Shown: positions 26,568-35,717, counted from the first letter of the stretch. The stretch is DNA of 64,000 nucleotides from JAMQPK01 sp963761975 (GCA_963761975.1 CAVXIR010000004.1:372001-436000), one strand, 5' to 3'. Numbers and translations: made by a program. Notes: generated by a model from the letters alone, not told the origin.

Positions 26568-27161
26568 CTACTCGCCCACCGTTACCACCGTTCGCATACT
26601 CCGATGCGCGTCGAGCACCTGCTGGCTCAGCTTCTTGCTCAGATACACCTTTGACTCGTGGTTGTCGGGATGCGGTTCGTACTTCACCACGTCGAAGCGC
26701 AGATGGTCGAGCGTGCCGCGCATTTCGTAGAAGCGGTTCTTGGTCTTGACCAGGATTTCATCGAACCCGTTGTCGATGGCCCACGCTTCCTGCTGCTCCG
26801 TGAGCGCGCGGAAATGACCCTGGCCGCGCCAGTCGCGGCGCGTCCCGCCAATCCAGGTGTAGAGGATTCTGCGACCGTTGAAGTTGACGTAATCGCGCAG
26901 CCGATGCACCAGATCGGCAAGCTTCGGAATCGTGTCGTTCGCCCGGATTTCGTGCGCCACCTTGTAGGAAACCGGTATGACGACGCCGGGGTCTTCGGGA
27001 AGCGAAGAGGTCGCCATCAAGATCAGGTGATCGCGATTCTCCAGGCGTCCGACGATCTCGGACGCGGTCTTTCGGCGCTTGTATTCGCCGAAATACTCTT
27101 CGATGTATTCGATCTCGAGCGCGCCCTGTTCGAGCGGATATTTCGTGATGCGGTGTTCCAA
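26568..27161 (-). CDS. GNAT-like acetyltransferase
   Basis: 197 residues. An acetyl-CoA-binding style segment GGTRRDWRGQGHFRALTEQQ is followed by WAIDNGFDEILVKTKNRFYEM and LRFDVVKYEPHPDNHESKVYLSK, the end of a GNAT fold. The first 70 residues (EQGALEIEYIEEYFGEYKRRKTA) form a family-specific lead. The substrate is unknown. The gene is monocistronic, with repeats at both borders. Confidence 0.75.
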   Translation of the reverse strand: MEHRITKYPLEQGALEIEYIEEYFGEYKRRKTASEIVGRLENRDHLILMATSSLPEDPGVVIPVSYKVAHEIRANDTIPKLADLVHRLRDYVNFNGRRILYTWIGGTRRDWRGQGHFRALTEQQEAWAIDNGFDEILVKTKNRFYEMRGTLDHLRFDVVKYEPHPDNHESKVYLSKKLSQQVLDAHRSMRTVVTVGE

Positions 27162-27175
27162 ATGCTCCCCTTTTT

Positions 27176-27260
27176 TAAACAGGAGATTAGGAGATTAGGA
27201 GAACGTTTTTCTTTTTGAAAGAAAGGAATTTCTCCTGGCCCTCCTAACCTCCTCGTCTCC
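27176..27260. repeat. Inverted word repeat (GGAGATTA / CTCCTAAC)
   Basis: CAGGAGATTAGGAGATTAGGAG is answered by CTCCTGGCCCTCCTAACCTCC and GTCTCCTG, with A/T-rich sequence (TTTTTCTTTTTGAAAG) between. It starts at the stop codon of the minus-strand esterase gene and can form a long terminator-like hairpin. Confidence 0.75.
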
Positions 27261-27262
27261 TG

Positions 27263-28978
27263 TTACGGCATCAGATCGATGTTCACCTCGGCGCCGAAGA
27301 CCATGGTTCGGTCGTTGTCCCGCGCCGCCCACTTCAGCATAGTTGCAACGCTCGGTTCAACCAGGCCGTCGAACACCGTCTGGCCGTTGGCGACGACCCG
27401 GATCGGCCGGCGGAAGTCGAAGATCGACGGCGATAACAGGAGTGTGAATGCACGCACGCCCTCCGTGGACGCCTCGACCACATTGCCCCGGCGCACGAGA
27501 TCGACCCGGCCGGACGCGCTCCGCCGCGGGAACATCGCGGCCGGCGGCACGTCGACCTCGGCTGGCTGAAATATACCTTCAAGCGGCGTGCGCTTGCCGT
27601 CGCGCTCGACGACCAGTCGCAGTGGGGCACCAAATTCCCACACCTGCATCCCTTCGGAGATGTCGCGCCCGCTCTGCACAACGGTGCCGTTCACTTCGAC
27701 GAACCGATCGCCGGCTCGCAAGCCTATCTGAAACGCATTCGAGCCAGGCACGACTTCGTGGACGCGACGCCCGCGGTCGATCGCCGAGTTGATGCGCAAG
27801 CCGAAATCGAGCTCGCGGCCGCGCCGAAGGATGTTCGAGTCACCAAGAAGACTCTCGCCGGGCACGCTGCCGAGGCCCTCGATGACAAGCCAGTGCGCCC
27901 GGTTGTAGCGATCGGTGCGCTCGGTCTGCCACGAAATTCTGTCGGGCAACGGCTCGCGCGGATGATCGTGGACGAACGCCTCGAACGTCGCACGCTCGTC
28001 CGGCCACCAGCTGGTCGAATGATCGGATTCCGGGAAGACGCGGAACACGACCGTTGCGCCTAACGTACGCAAATGATTCGCGTAGATCTCGGCCACGTGC
28101 GCCGGATACAGCCGATCGCGCCCTCCGTTGACGATGAACAACGGCTTGTTGACGGCATTTCCAGGAAAGATCTCGCCGTCGGCTCGCACTGAGGGCGCGG
28201 CGAGGACCATCATGTCGGCAATCAACGGAAGAAAACTGGCCCACGGCGTCGTGTTCCGGAACGCCATGAAAAACGCGCCCGTCCCGCCGTCAGACGCACC
28301 CGTCAGATACACGCGGTTTTCATCGATGTTGTAGGTCCGCTTGAGCCGGTCGAGGATGCGGTCGAGGTTGTCGGTCTGCGTCGCTGACCACCACATCGAC
28401 TGCTCCCATCCGGTTGGGAACACGGCAATTTCGTCGACCGCGCCAGCCAGGCTGTCGACTCGGATTCGGTTGATGGCAGGCGGCCTCAACCGGCCGACAC
28501 CGCCATGGAGCTGAACGCGGAGCTGATGCGGCCGCGACGCGTCATAGGTGTCGGGCACGACGAACGCGTAATGATGCTCCCGGCCGTCGGCGGTGCGATG
28601 ACGGCCGAACTCATGGCCCCGCGGGACATCGGCGTCGTATTCGCGTCCGTGCCGTACGCGCATCAGGGCGTCCTCGAACGATACGCCCGTCTTGAGGATC
28701 GCGTCGATGCGGTCGGCGGCGCTTTTCCGATCGCGAGCCGACCAGAACGCCTGAAACGCGCTGTCCACCTTCGCGCTTCGCGCTTCGGCGGACACGTCCA
28801 CGCCTTGCGTGTCTCGGCCCGCCACGGGAGCACGAGAAGGGCGGTGATCTCCCGCGACGGCAATCGTGGCGACAAGGCTGCCGGTAAGACATGCAAAGCC
28901 GATGGCGCGCACCGACGCATTATAAAGTCCGGCGCCTCCATTCGCCGGGAATCCACCGCCATTCACCGAAAACCGCAT
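27263..28978 (-). CDS. Secreted alpha/beta hydrolase with PDZ-like domain
   Basis: 571 residues from ATG 28978. A hydrophobic signal (AIGFACLTGSLVATIAVAG) begins near residue 27, so a shorter GTG start at VRAIGFAC is possible. A helical lead (45-110) is followed by an esterase/polyhydroxybutyrate depolymerase-type hydrolase with HGG oxyanion motif, nucleophile Ser in LTGASDGGTGA, and acid/His around GGRDRL and ESDHSTSW. Residues about 400-480 form a PDZ-like module (VVPGSNAFQIGLRAGDRFVEVNG). Probably a periplasmic serine esterase with unknown substrate. Longer open frame upstream runs antisense through the LiaF-like gene and is rejected. Confidence 0.8.
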   Translation of the reverse strand: MRFSVNGGGFPANGGAGLYNASVRAIGFACLTGSLVATIAVAGDHRPSRAPVAGRDTQGVDVSAEARSAKVDSAFQAFWSARDRKSAADRIDAILKTGVSFEDALMRVRHGREYDADVPRGHEFGRHRTADGREHHYAFVVPDTYDASRPHQLRVQLHGGVGRLRPPAINRIRVDSLAGAVDEIAVFPTGWEQSMWWSATQTDNLDRILDRLKRTYNIDENRVYLTGASDGGTGAFFMAFRNTTPWASFLPLIADMMVLAAPSVRADGEIFPGNAVNKPLFIVNGGRDRLYPAHVAEIYANHLRTLGATVVFRVFPESDHSTSWWPDERATFEAFVHDHPREPLPDRISWQTERTDRYNRAHWLVIEGLGSVPGESLLGDSNILRRGRELDFGLRINSAIDRGRRVHEVVPGSNAFQIGLRAGDRFVEVNGTVVQSGRDISEGMQVWEFGAPLRLVVERDGKRTPLEGIFQPAEVDVPPAAMFPRRSASGRVDLVRRGNVVEASTEGVRAFTLLLSPSIFDFRRPIRVVANGQTVFDGLVEPSVATMLKWAARDNDRTMVFGAEVNIDLMP

Positions 28979-29023
28979 CAGGCGCGCGCCAGGGCGTGTA
29001 GATTCGCGACTGGAGGACGGAAT

Positions 29024-29677
29024 ATGCCAGTTGATGGTATGCGCATGAGGGTGACACCAAATCTCGCCTATGGCATCTGCCTGGTTTTGCTCGGTTGGAC
29101 GCTGATACTCGACCGCCTGCAGATCGTCGAGGCCGCTCAGATTCTTCGCTACTGGCCGGTGGGCCTGGTACTGCTGGGACTCGCCCTCGTCATTCAGTCC
29201 CTCCAACGTGCCAATGACGCACCCGCCGCGCAGACAGAGCAGAGTCTGAACCCCGGCCACGCGATTGTCTTTGTCGTGGTCGCGGTGCTCGCGTCGCAGA
29301 CCTTCCAGCGCAACGGCGTCACCGCGCGCGCCGATTCGAGCGAGACGGTCAGCCTCTTTGCCGTCATGAGCCACCATCAGCAAGTGAGCAGCGCGCCGGT
29401 CTTTTCCGGCGGTGAGATGACGGCGGTGATGGGACGGTCGGACCTCGATCTGCGTCAGACGACTGTCGCGCCGGGCGAGGAGGCCGTCATCGAAGTGTTC
29501 ACGCTCATGGGCGGATCGACGATTCGTGTCCCCGAGGGGTGGACCGTCGTGGTTCGCGCGGTGCCGATCATGGGTGGCGTGAAAGATCGCCGCAGCGGCG
29601 CCCGCGATCTCCCCGGATCGCCGCGGATTGTCGTGCGCGGCTTCATCTTGATGGGCGGCCTCGACATCCGGTCGTGA
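29024..29677 (+). CDS. LiaF-like membrane protein 1
   Basis: 217 residues from ATG 29024, with GGAGGA nine bases upstream. Three helices (YGICLVLLGWTLILDRL, YWPVGLVLLGLALVI, AIVFVVVAVLASQTF) are followed by a beta-rich C-terminal domain with the repeating pattern FSGGEMTAVMGRSDLDLR, FTLMGGSTIRVPEGW and PIMGGVKD. This is the LiaF/DUF2154 fold linked to cell-envelope stress sensing in Firmicutes. It is first in a tight run with a second LiaF-like gene and a two-component pair, so it may inhibit or inform the kinase; that link is inference. Confidence 0.85.
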   Translation: MPVDGMRMRVTPNLAYGICLVLLGWTLILDRLQIVEAAQILRYWPVGLVLLGLALVIQSLQRANDAPAAQTEQSLNPGHAIVFVVVAVLASQTFQRNGVTARADSSETVSLFAVMSHHQQVSSAPVFSGGEMTAVMGRSDLDLRQTTVAPGEEAVIEVFTLMGGSTIRVPEGWTVVVRAVPIMGGVKDRRSGARDLPGSPRIVVRGFILMGGLDIRS

Positions 29678-29700
29678 GGCGTTCCATCTGAAAGAGTCAC

Positions 29701-30459
29701 ATGCCAACTGATACGCGACCCAACGTGACGCCGCAACTCGTGGTGGGCGTCTGTCTGGTTTTGTTCGGTGTGCTGCTCACGCTCGACCGCATGCAGCTCG
29801 TCAACGCTGACGTGAGCCTGCGCTTCTGGCCCATCGTGATTGTCGGACTTGGTGCGTGGATTGTGGTCGAACGGCGCGCCAGCGGCAGAGCGTTTCCGGG
29901 TTACGCGATGATGGCCGTCGGCGGCCTTCTGCTGCTCAACAGCCTCGGCCTCGCGCGCGTGCGATTCTGGGAGCTATTCTGGCCAGTGATTATCGTGCTC
30001 GTCGGCGCGCGTCTCATCATGCAGGCGCCGGGAAGCCGGCGCGACTGGCATCGCTTCCGGCCGTTTCAGGACGGCGGACCGACGCCCGTGGCAACTGGAG
30101 GCACCGGGACCATCAGCATGTTCTCGCTGCTGGGGGGCAGCCAGCGCTCGAGCAACGACAATCCGTTCCGCGGCGGCGACATGACGTCGATTATCGGCGG
30201 CACCCAGCTCGATCTGCGCCAGGCCGTCATCGAACCGGGCCAGCAGGCGGTCATCGATATCTTCGCGATCCTCGGCGGCCATGAGGTATGGGTGCCGTCG
30301 GGATGGACGGTGGTGTCGGAAGTCATTCCGGTTCTTGGCAGTGTGGAAGACAAGCGGCTCCCGCCTGTTGAGGGACCTGCTCGTCTGCCGAACGGCGCAA
30401 CGCCGCGTCTGGTGCTTCGAGGTGCGGTCGTACTCGGCGGGCTCATCATCAAGAGCTGA
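29701..30459 (+). CDS. LiaF-like membrane protein 2
   Basis: 252 residues with four helices (DUF5668-like N-terminal part: LVVGVCLVLFGVLLTLDRM, FWPIVIVGLGAWIVVE, AMMAVGGLLLLNSLGL, WPVIIVLVGARLIMQ). A LiaF-type C-terminal beta domain follows (GGDMTSIIGGTQLDLRQA, ILGGHEVWVPSGWTV). It is about 45% similar by eye to the previous gene, so the two are tandem paralogues. The stop shares one base with the kinase start (TGATG), pointing to coupled translation with the sensor kinase. Confidence 0.87.
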   Translation: MPTDTRPNVTPQLVVGVCLVLFGVLLTLDRMQLVNADVSLRFWPIVIVGLGAWIVVERRASGRAFPGYAMMAVGGLLLLNSLGLARVRFWELFWPVIIVLVGARLIMQAPGSRRDWHRFRPFQDGGPTPVATGGTGTISMFSLLGGSQRSSNDNPFRGGDMTSIIGGTQLDLRQAVIEPGQQAVIDIFAILGGHEVWVPSGWTVVSEVIPVLGSVEDKRLPPVEGPARLPNGATPRLVLRGAVVLGGLIIKS

Positions 30460-31511
30460 TGCATCCGATTCTCGAAGATCGGCGACGGCTCACCCTGTAT
30501 TTGCTCGCCTGGCTGCTCGTTGGCCTGCTGCTGACGCTTGGACTTCGCTCCGATTCGCTCTGGCTGACCGCCGTGGCTTTCCTGCTGCCGCTCTGCTTCG
30601 TCTATGCCTTCTTCGGGTTGTCGGCCTGGTATCTCTGTCGGGCCTTTCCGATCGGCGCCGCGTCTCGCCTGTCGACGCTCATCATCGTGCAGATGACGGC
30701 GGCGGCGTGCGCCAGCGCGATATGGGTCGTCCTCGCGTATCTCTGGGCAGGCGCGCTCGACGCGCTCATCCCCGGGCTGTTCGCGCAGGCGTTCTTCGCC
30801 GAGCAGCGTCCGCTGCTGTTCGTCGTCGGAACGTTGCTGTACTGGTTGGCTGCCGCGGCGCATTACATGCTGATCGCATTCCAGGTGTCGCGCGACGCCG
30901 AGCTGCGCGCGTTCGAGCAGACCCTGCTCGCACGGGAGGCCGAGCTGCGAGCGTTGCGGGCCCAGATCGACCCGCACTTCATCTTCAACAGCCTGCATTC
31001 GATCAGCGCATTGACGGCCACCGACGCGGCCGCCGCGCGCAAAATGTGCCTCTTGCTCGCGGATTTTCTTCGCGACACGCTCCGTCTCGGGTCGAGCAGC
31101 CGGATTCCGTTTGCGGATGAATGGTCGCTGGCTGAACGGTTTCTCGCGATCGAGCAGGTGCGGCTCGGATCGCGTCTGCACATCAGCCGTGAAACAGACC
31201 CGCACGCCGTCACCTGCGTCGTGCCGCCGCTTCTGCTGCAGCCACTCGTCGAGAACGCGGTCGTCCATGGGGTGTCGCAGCTGGTCGAGGGAGGCACGAT
31301 CAGGATGACGGCGAAACGGGAGGGCACGACGCTCACCATCACGGTCGAAAGTCCCTGCGATCCCGATCGGCTCCAGACTCGTGGCGTGGGCCTGGGCCTC
31401 GAACTGCTCAGGAAACGCCTGACGACGGAGTTTGGGGTCTCCGACGCCATTCGGGCCGAGGAGCAGTCGGGGATGTTCCGGGTCGAAGTGCGGATTCCTC
31501 TGACGGCCTGA
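30459..31511 (+). CDS. LytS/YehU-type sensor histidine kinase
   Basis: 350 residues. Four or five membrane helices lie in the first 150 residues. A short coiled stretch (ELRAFEQTLLAREAELRALRAQ) leads to the His_kinase motif QIDPHFIFNSLHSIS, where the His is the phosphorylation site. An HATPase domain follows, with PLLLQPLVENAVVHGV and GVGLGLELLRKRL. It signals to the LytTR-type regulator five bases downstream. The two LiaF-like proteins encoded upstream probably supply the membrane input. Confidence 0.92.
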   Translation: MHPILEDRRRLTLYLLAWLLVGLLLTLGLRSDSLWLTAVAFLLPLCFVYAFFGLSAWYLCRAFPIGAASRLSTLIIVQMTAAACASAIWVVLAYLWAGALDALIPGLFAQAFFAEQRPLLFVVGTLLYWLAAAAHYMLIAFQVSRDAELRAFEQTLLAREAELRALRAQIDPHFIFNSLHSISALTATDAAAARKMCLLLADFLRDTLRLGSSSRIPFADEWSLAERFLAIEQVRLGSRLHISRETDPHAVTCVVPPLLLQPLVENAVVHGVSQLVEGGTIRMTAKREGTTLTITVESPCDPDRLQTRGVGLGLELLRKRLTTEFGVSDAIRAEEQSGMFRVEVRIPLTA

Positions 31512-31516
31512 ACGAC

Positions 31517-32149
31517 ATGAGCCAGCCCGAGCAGGCACGAATTCGTGTGGTGATCGTGGACGACGAGGAGCTGGCGCGGGCGATCCTGCGCGAATGGCTG
31601 GCCGGGCACGCGGAGATCGAGATCGTGGCGGAGTGCGCCAACGGCTTCGAAGCCGTGAAGGCCGCTTCCGAACTGACCCCGGATCTGCTGTTGCTCGACA
31701 TCCAGATGCCGAAGCTGGACGGTTTCGACGTCCTCGAGTTGATTGGCGACATTCCTGTCGTTTTCATCACTGCGTACGACAATTATGCCGTTCGAGCCTT
31801 CGAGGTGCATGCGGTGGACTACCTCCTCAAGCCCTTCAGCGAAGCCCGGCTGGCGGAGGCGCTCGACCGCGCCCGGGGCCGGATGCAGGCGCACGAGGGA
31901 CCACCCGTCAAGGCGCTGCTGGCCGCGGCGAAGCCCGATCGCGTGCCTCTTCGCCGGATTCTGATTCGGGAGCGCGCTGACGTCCATGTCATCGCGGTTG
32001 AGAAAATCGACTACCTGGAGTCACAAGACGACTACGTGGCCGTCAGGTCGGGCGGGCGGAGCTATCTCAAGGAACAGCCGCTGGGCGAACTGGAAACGCT
32101 GCTGGAGCCTGCCGCGTTCGTCCGTCAGTACTTCTGCCCTCTGCCTTGA
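31517..32149 (+). CDS. LytTR-family response regulator, truncated DNA-binding domain
   Basis: 210 residues. The receiver domain is intact: VVIVDDEELARAIL, phospho-acceptor Asp in LLLLDIQMPKLDG, FITAYDNYAVRAF and the Lys in DYLLKPF. The LytTR domain starts at RILIRERADVHVIAVEKIDYLESQDDYV (split here only for description). It stops after LEPAAFVR, where family members continue with the conserved H-R-S-x-x-V-N stretch and 35-40 more residues. The last residues QYFCPLP come from sequence resembling the local CTGCCCTCTGCC word repeats. DNA binding is probably lost or altered. Confidence 0.88.
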   Translation: MSQPEQARIRVVIVDDEELARAILREWLAGHAEIEIVAECANGFEAVKAASELTPDLLLLDIQMPKLDGFDVLELIGDIPVVFITAYDNYAVRAFEVHAVDYLLKPFSEARLAEALDRARGRMQAHEGPPVKALLAAAKPDRVPLRRILIRERADVHVIAVEKIDYLESQDDYVAVRSGGRSYLKEQPLGELETLLEPAAFVRQYFCPLP

Positions 32150-32164
32150 ACAACCCCTTGTACA

Positions 32165-32199
32165 GCAAAAGAGCCGGGATCTTTTCCCGGCTCTTTTGC
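32165..32199. terminator. Bidirectional intrinsic terminator
   Basis: A perfect 15-bp stem (GCAAAAGAGCCGGGA paired with TCCCGGCTCTTTTGC) with a five-base loop. Its A and T runs serve both strands, matching its position between the convergent response regulator and zinc-ribbon genes. Confidence 0.88.
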
Positions 32200-32217
32200 C
32201 CGCTCTTGCCTCGGTTG

Positions 32218-32376
32218 CTATGCCTGTTCGCCGCTGGGCGCCACCGACGTGCGGCCGCAATCTTCACATTGCAGGTAAATCACCGGCAAACTCTCAGATC
32301 GCCCGATAATGCGCGCGGCCAGCATGCCGCACCTCGGGCAAATCACCCCGACGGCTGCGTTGGTTCTTCGTGCCAT
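32218..32376 (-). CDS. Small zinc-ribbon protein
   Basis: 52 residues from ATG 32376, chosen because GAGGAG stands seven bases upstream. A longer frame back to 32517 lacks a site and looks non-coding. Two Cys pairs, CPRCG and CEDCG, are 19 residues apart, giving a four-Cys zinc site. The role is unknown; such proteins often bind nucleic acid or act as metal-binding adaptors. It ends 19 bp from the bidirectional terminator. Confidence 0.7.
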   Translation of the reverse strand: MARRTNAAVGVICPRCGMLAARIIGRSESLPVIYLQCEDCGRTSVAPSGEQA

Positions 32377-32816
32377 ACGATCGCTCCTCGCCCGTTTAGA
32401 CGCCATCTGGCCTCCAACGGTTCTGTCAATACCTACGATATCGGCCGTATGCCGTTTCAGACCCGGAGTGTCGGGAAATGATTCGCTTTGTGCGCGCAAA
32501 ACACCCAATTTCCTCATCTGCTGCTCATCTCATGCAAGAGGCGCCCCCCGGGTACGTCCATACATTTGTGATTACGACACTCGACGCCCCGACATTTCCG
32601 TCGGCTGTCAAATAGGCCGCAAAGCCCCACTTTCGAGTACAATCCTACATTATTGTGCCCCCGTTGGCAAGTATGGACGTGATTGTCGGAATTTTGGCGC
32701 GCGCGATCGCGGCAGCAGCAGGCAAATCGGCGAAAACAGGCCTGAAAATGCGTAAACGCGTGTCGAGCCCGCCGTGGTATGGACGTTGCTATCTTCCGGC
32801 GCAAGGAGTGTTTACG
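32377..32816. other. 440-bp divergent intergenic region
   Basis: The region separates the zinc-ribbon gene (minus) from a small gene (plus). I see no convincing protein in it; short frames lack ribosome sites. It is less GC-rich around 32635-32660 (TACAATCCTACATTATTG), where a promoter for the plus-strand gene could lie, but no clear -35 box is visible. Confidence 0.5.
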
Positions 32817-33008
32817 ATGAGTCCTTCGATCCATCTGCTCAACCGCGTGCGAAGCGAGTTCATTGAAATGCCTGGATTGCGGCTGCGGATCGATCAGGCT
32901 CAGCGGCTCTGGAACCTCGACCGGGCCATCTGCGAGACCGTCCTGGGATCGCTGGTCGACGCCAAGTTCCTCGGGCGCTTCGACGACGAAGTGTACGCTC
33001 GCCTGTAG
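32817..33008 (+). CDS. Small conserved-looking helical protein
   Basis: 63 residues from ATG 32817, with AAGGAG eight bases upstream. The sequence (MSPSIHLLNRVRSEFIEMPG, RIDQAQRLWNLDRAICETVL, LVDAKFLGRFDDEVYARL) reads as a three-helix winged-helix-like fold in which a recognition-type helix follows LWNLDRAICE. A DNA-binding or regulatory role is possible but unproven. The longer frame from 32655 is rejected for lack of a ribosome site. Confidence 0.68.
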   Translation: MSPSIHLLNRVRSEFIEMPGLRLRIDQAQRLWNLDRAICETVLGSLVDAKFLGRFDDEVYARL

Positions 33009-33019
33009 CCGCTTCGCGA

Positions 33020-33085
33020 GTCATGGCAGAGGGCAGATGGCAGAGGGCAGATGACGATCTCTGCCATCAGCCATCAGCCCTGACA
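33020..33085. repeat. Inverted word repeat (GGCAGAGGGCAGAT)
   Basis: GTCATGGCAGAGGGCAGATGG and a second GCAGAGGGCAGAT copy are answered by CTCTGCCATCAGCCATCAGCCC. It occupies the gap between two convergent stop codons and resembles the copies at 20738, 41316 and 62318. Confidence 0.75.
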
Positions 33086-33087
33086 CC

Positions 33088-35595
33088 TCACTGAGTATGG
33101 GCATCGCCCCCGGGGGCGCTGGCGATGGCCGCGCGCAGGCGCTGCATCGTGTCCGGTGACCCGCTGAATAGGCCTTCGGGGTATTTCTTGTGCCTGAGGA
33201 TGTCGGCGTAGATGGGCCCGCTCTGATAGAGATTCAGCCCCAGCCCTGCGAGGTACTGCAGCCGGAGATCGCGATCGTGGTTGATCTGCGCGTCCGCCAG
33301 GTAGGCTTTCATGTCTGACGCACGGCCGGCATAGTTGGCGAACAAATCCACGGCGCTGTAGATACTGATCTCGCGCAGCGAGTCCTTCACGGCTGCGAAC
33401 TGCGGGCTGTTGAGCCGCGCTTCCCATTCGTCGACGTTGAAGTGCGGTGGATCCACCGTGCCCATGAGGACCGTATCGTAGCCGCGCCCCTGGTGTGTGT
33501 TGCCCCAGATGACGCCGTTCGGAAACACCTCGAAGAAGGTTCCGATCTCGCTCTTCACCGCTTCAGGCGTGCTTTCGTACAGCTGCACGAATAGCGTGAC
33601 GGTGCCTCCGGGATTCAGCTTCGACTTCGCCAACTCGAAAAATTCTTTCGTGTACAGAGTCGCCGCTCCCTTGACCCACGGGTCGAGCGGATCGGACGTA
33701 ATCGCGTCGAAGGTCTCGTCGGTCGTCAACAAATAGTGACGCGCATCGTCGATCACCACGTGCGTTTTTGGATTGCGCACCACATTGAAATTGTGCTCGC
33801 CGAAATGTTCCGAGACCACACGGGGGACGAGCGGCTCGATCTCGGCGATGACGAGCGTCTCAACGTTCTGATCGATGCTCACCGCGCCCGCCGTCGCGCC
33901 GGCGCCGCAGCCAATCACCAGTACCTTCTTCGGCGACTTCGGCACGAGCGTCGTGAAGTGCCCCAACATGCGCTGCAGGCGCATGTCCTGCGGCTGGCTC
34001 GAGGCCTGCACCTTGCCGGCATTGTGGTAATTCATGATTTCGCCGAACCGCGAGACCGCCACCGACGAGCTGAGTCCCTCGCCGACGTAAAAAATGTCGC
34101 CCTCCTGCCCGAGCCACGTCGCCGCATATCGTCCGTAGGCGACCAGGATGCCGGGAATCGTCGGGACGGTCCGAATGAGAAACGCGGCGATGCCAAGCGC
34201 CATCACGAGGGCGGCGGGTGCCAGCCACCGCAATGGCTTCCGCCCTTGTGCCGAACCGAGCTCCGCTGGCGCGAGCAACAGCAGCCCGGACATGCCCGAC
34301 ACGATCATCAGCACCTGCTGCGCGCGCTGCGAGCCGAACCAGTAGACGAGGATGAGGCTCGCCACAACCGAACCGAAGATCGCACCGACGGTGTTGGCGG
34401 CGTACACGCCGCCAACGAGCCGGCCGGGATCCTCGCCTCGCTTCGCCACGGCGGCCAGCGCGAGCGGAAAACTGGCGCCCCACAGAATCGGCCCGGGCAG
34501 CACCGCCCAGAACGCGCGAACGAAGTCGAGCTGGAAGTTGTACCAGATGCTCGTCGTGATCGACGTGTTGATGGGCCAGTACGGCAATGACCTCATCAGC
34601 ATGTAAGCGCTCCAGGCCATGGCGCCCACGTTCAACAGCTGGCACCATCCGAGCGCCACACGCGGACGCTCGACGCCCTTCGCGATAATCGATCCGAGAC
34701 TGCTGCCGATGCCGAGGCCGATGAGGAACACGGCCAGAATCAAGGAGAACGTGTAGGTCGACGCGCCAAAGAGCAAGCTCAGAATGCGCGTCCAGATCAC
34801 CTGCGCCGCTAATGCGCAAAACCCCGACAGTGCAATCGCCACGTAGACGAGCGTGCGATCGCCGGATCCCTTGTCGGGATGAGTGATCAGGGACTGGGAT
34901 TGAGAATCCGACTCCCCCGCGCCCACTGACGCTGGAGTTCTTGCTGCGACAAGCAACGCTAAGCCACCAACGGCGAAGTTGATCGCAGCGGCGACATACG
35001 TGGCCGTGCTCATGTCGAATACGCGCAGCAGATAGAAGCCGGCGAGCAGGGTGCCCATGACGGCGCCGCCGATGTTGCCGGCATAGAAAAATCCCAGCCA
35101 CGACACGCCCGTGGGCGTCGTCTGCACCCAGCGCGCGACTGCGGGAAGGGTCGCGCCCATCGCGAGCGTCGGCGGCAGAAGACAGATGCTGGCGACGAGG
35201 CCCCGGAGCAGATATCCCGTGATCCCATAGCCGCCCCACGCTGTGTAAACGTGGCCGACAAGTGGAAGAACCAGCAGCAACAGCAGGCCGATGATGCCGA
35301 TCGTGATCTCGAGCAGCGCATAGACCTTGAGCGGATGGTGTGCGGGCGAGATGTAGCGTGGCAACAGAAAGCTCCCAAGACACATACCTCCCATGAAGGT
35401 CCCCAGGAGCACGCCGATCGAGACCGATGAGGAGCCGACGAAGAGCTCCAGCATCTGAAACCAGACGATTTCGTAGATGAGGGCTGCGGCGCCGCTGCCG
35501 ACAAATAACAGCAGCAGCACCGGCAGCCATTGATCGGGCGTGTCAGATTCTGCCGCCGCGATGACCTCGGTTCGCTCGATTGTCTGTGTACTCAC
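33088..35595 (-). CDS. Fused MFS-like membrane protein and spermidine synthase-like domain
   Basis: 835 residues. Residues 20-520 carry about 12-14 helices arranged like a transporter (FVGSGAAALIYEIVWFQMLE is the family's usual opening). Residues about 530-760 form a spermidine synthase-like Rossmann domain with VLVIGCGAGATAGAV, IAEIEPLVPRV and the acidic loop ITSDPLDPWVKGAATLY. A short helical tail follows. Such fusions are common in Acidobacteriota and Myxococcota, and polyamine synthesis by them is unproven. No speD or speA-like partner is nearby. Confidence 0.87.
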   Translation of the reverse strand: MSTQTIERTEVIAAAESDTPDQWLPVLLLLFVGSGAAALIYEIVWFQMLELFVGSSSVSIGVLLGTFMGGMCLGSFLLPRYISPAHHPLKVYALLEITIGIIGLLLLLVLPLVGHVYTAWGGYGITGYLLRGLVASICLLPPTLAMGATLPAVARWVQTTPTGVSWLGFFYAGNIGGAVMGTLLAGFYLLRVFDMSTATYVAAAINFAVGGLALLVAARTPASVGAGESDSQSQSLITHPDKGSGDRTLVYVAIALSGFCALAAQVIWTRILSLLFGASTYTFSLILAVFLIGLGIGSSLGSIIAKGVERPRVALGWCQLLNVGAMAWSAYMLMRSLPYWPINTSITTSIWYNFQLDFVRAFWAVLPGPILWGASFPLALAAVAKRGEDPGRLVGGVYAANTVGAIFGSVVASLILVYWFGSQRAQQVLMIVSGMSGLLLLAPAELGSAQGRKPLRWLAPAALVMALGIAAFLIRTVPTIPGILVAYGRYAATWLGQEGDIFYVGEGLSSSVAVSRFGEIMNYHNAGKVQASSQPQDMRLQRMLGHFTTLVPKSPKKVLVIGCGAGATAGAVSIDQNVETLVIAEIEPLVPRVVSEHFGEHNFNVVRNPKTHVVIDDARHYLLTTDETFDAITSDPLDPWVKGAATLYTKEFFELAKSKLNPGGTVTLFVQLYESTPEAVKSEIGTFFEVFPNGVIWGNTHQGRGYDTVLMGTVDPPHFNVDEWEARLNSPQFAAVKDSLREISIYSAVDLFANYAGRASDMKAYLADAQINHDRDLRLQYLAGLGLNLYQSGPIYADILRHKKYPEGLFSGSPDTMQRLRAAIASAPGGDAHTQ

Positions 35596-35603
35596 CTGTG
35601 CCT

Positions 35604-35715
35604 CTAGCTGGTAGCTGGTAGCCCGTAGCTGGTAGCCGGTAGCTAGTAGCCCGTAGCTGGTAGCCGGTAGCTAGTAGCCCGTAGCAAACTCGAGCTACTA
35701 GCTACCAGCTACCAG
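35604..35715. repeat. Inverted word repeat (TAGCTGGTAGC)
   Basis: About ten degenerate copies of TAGCTGGTAGCCCG are followed by the reverse complement GAGCTACTAGCTACCAGCTACC. It begins exactly after the stop codon of the minus-strand DUF3500 gene at 35718. Confidence 0.8.
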
Positions 35716-35717
35716 CT

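Noticed and set aside
28979..29707. N-terminal extension of the PDZ esterase back to 29707
   Set aside because: The extra residues are antisense to the first LiaF-like gene, and the signal peptide begins after ATG 28978.
33860..35530. 556-codon open frame on the minus strand
   Set aside because: It overlaps the MFS-spermidine synthase gene in another frame on the same strand, and its composition is not protein-like.
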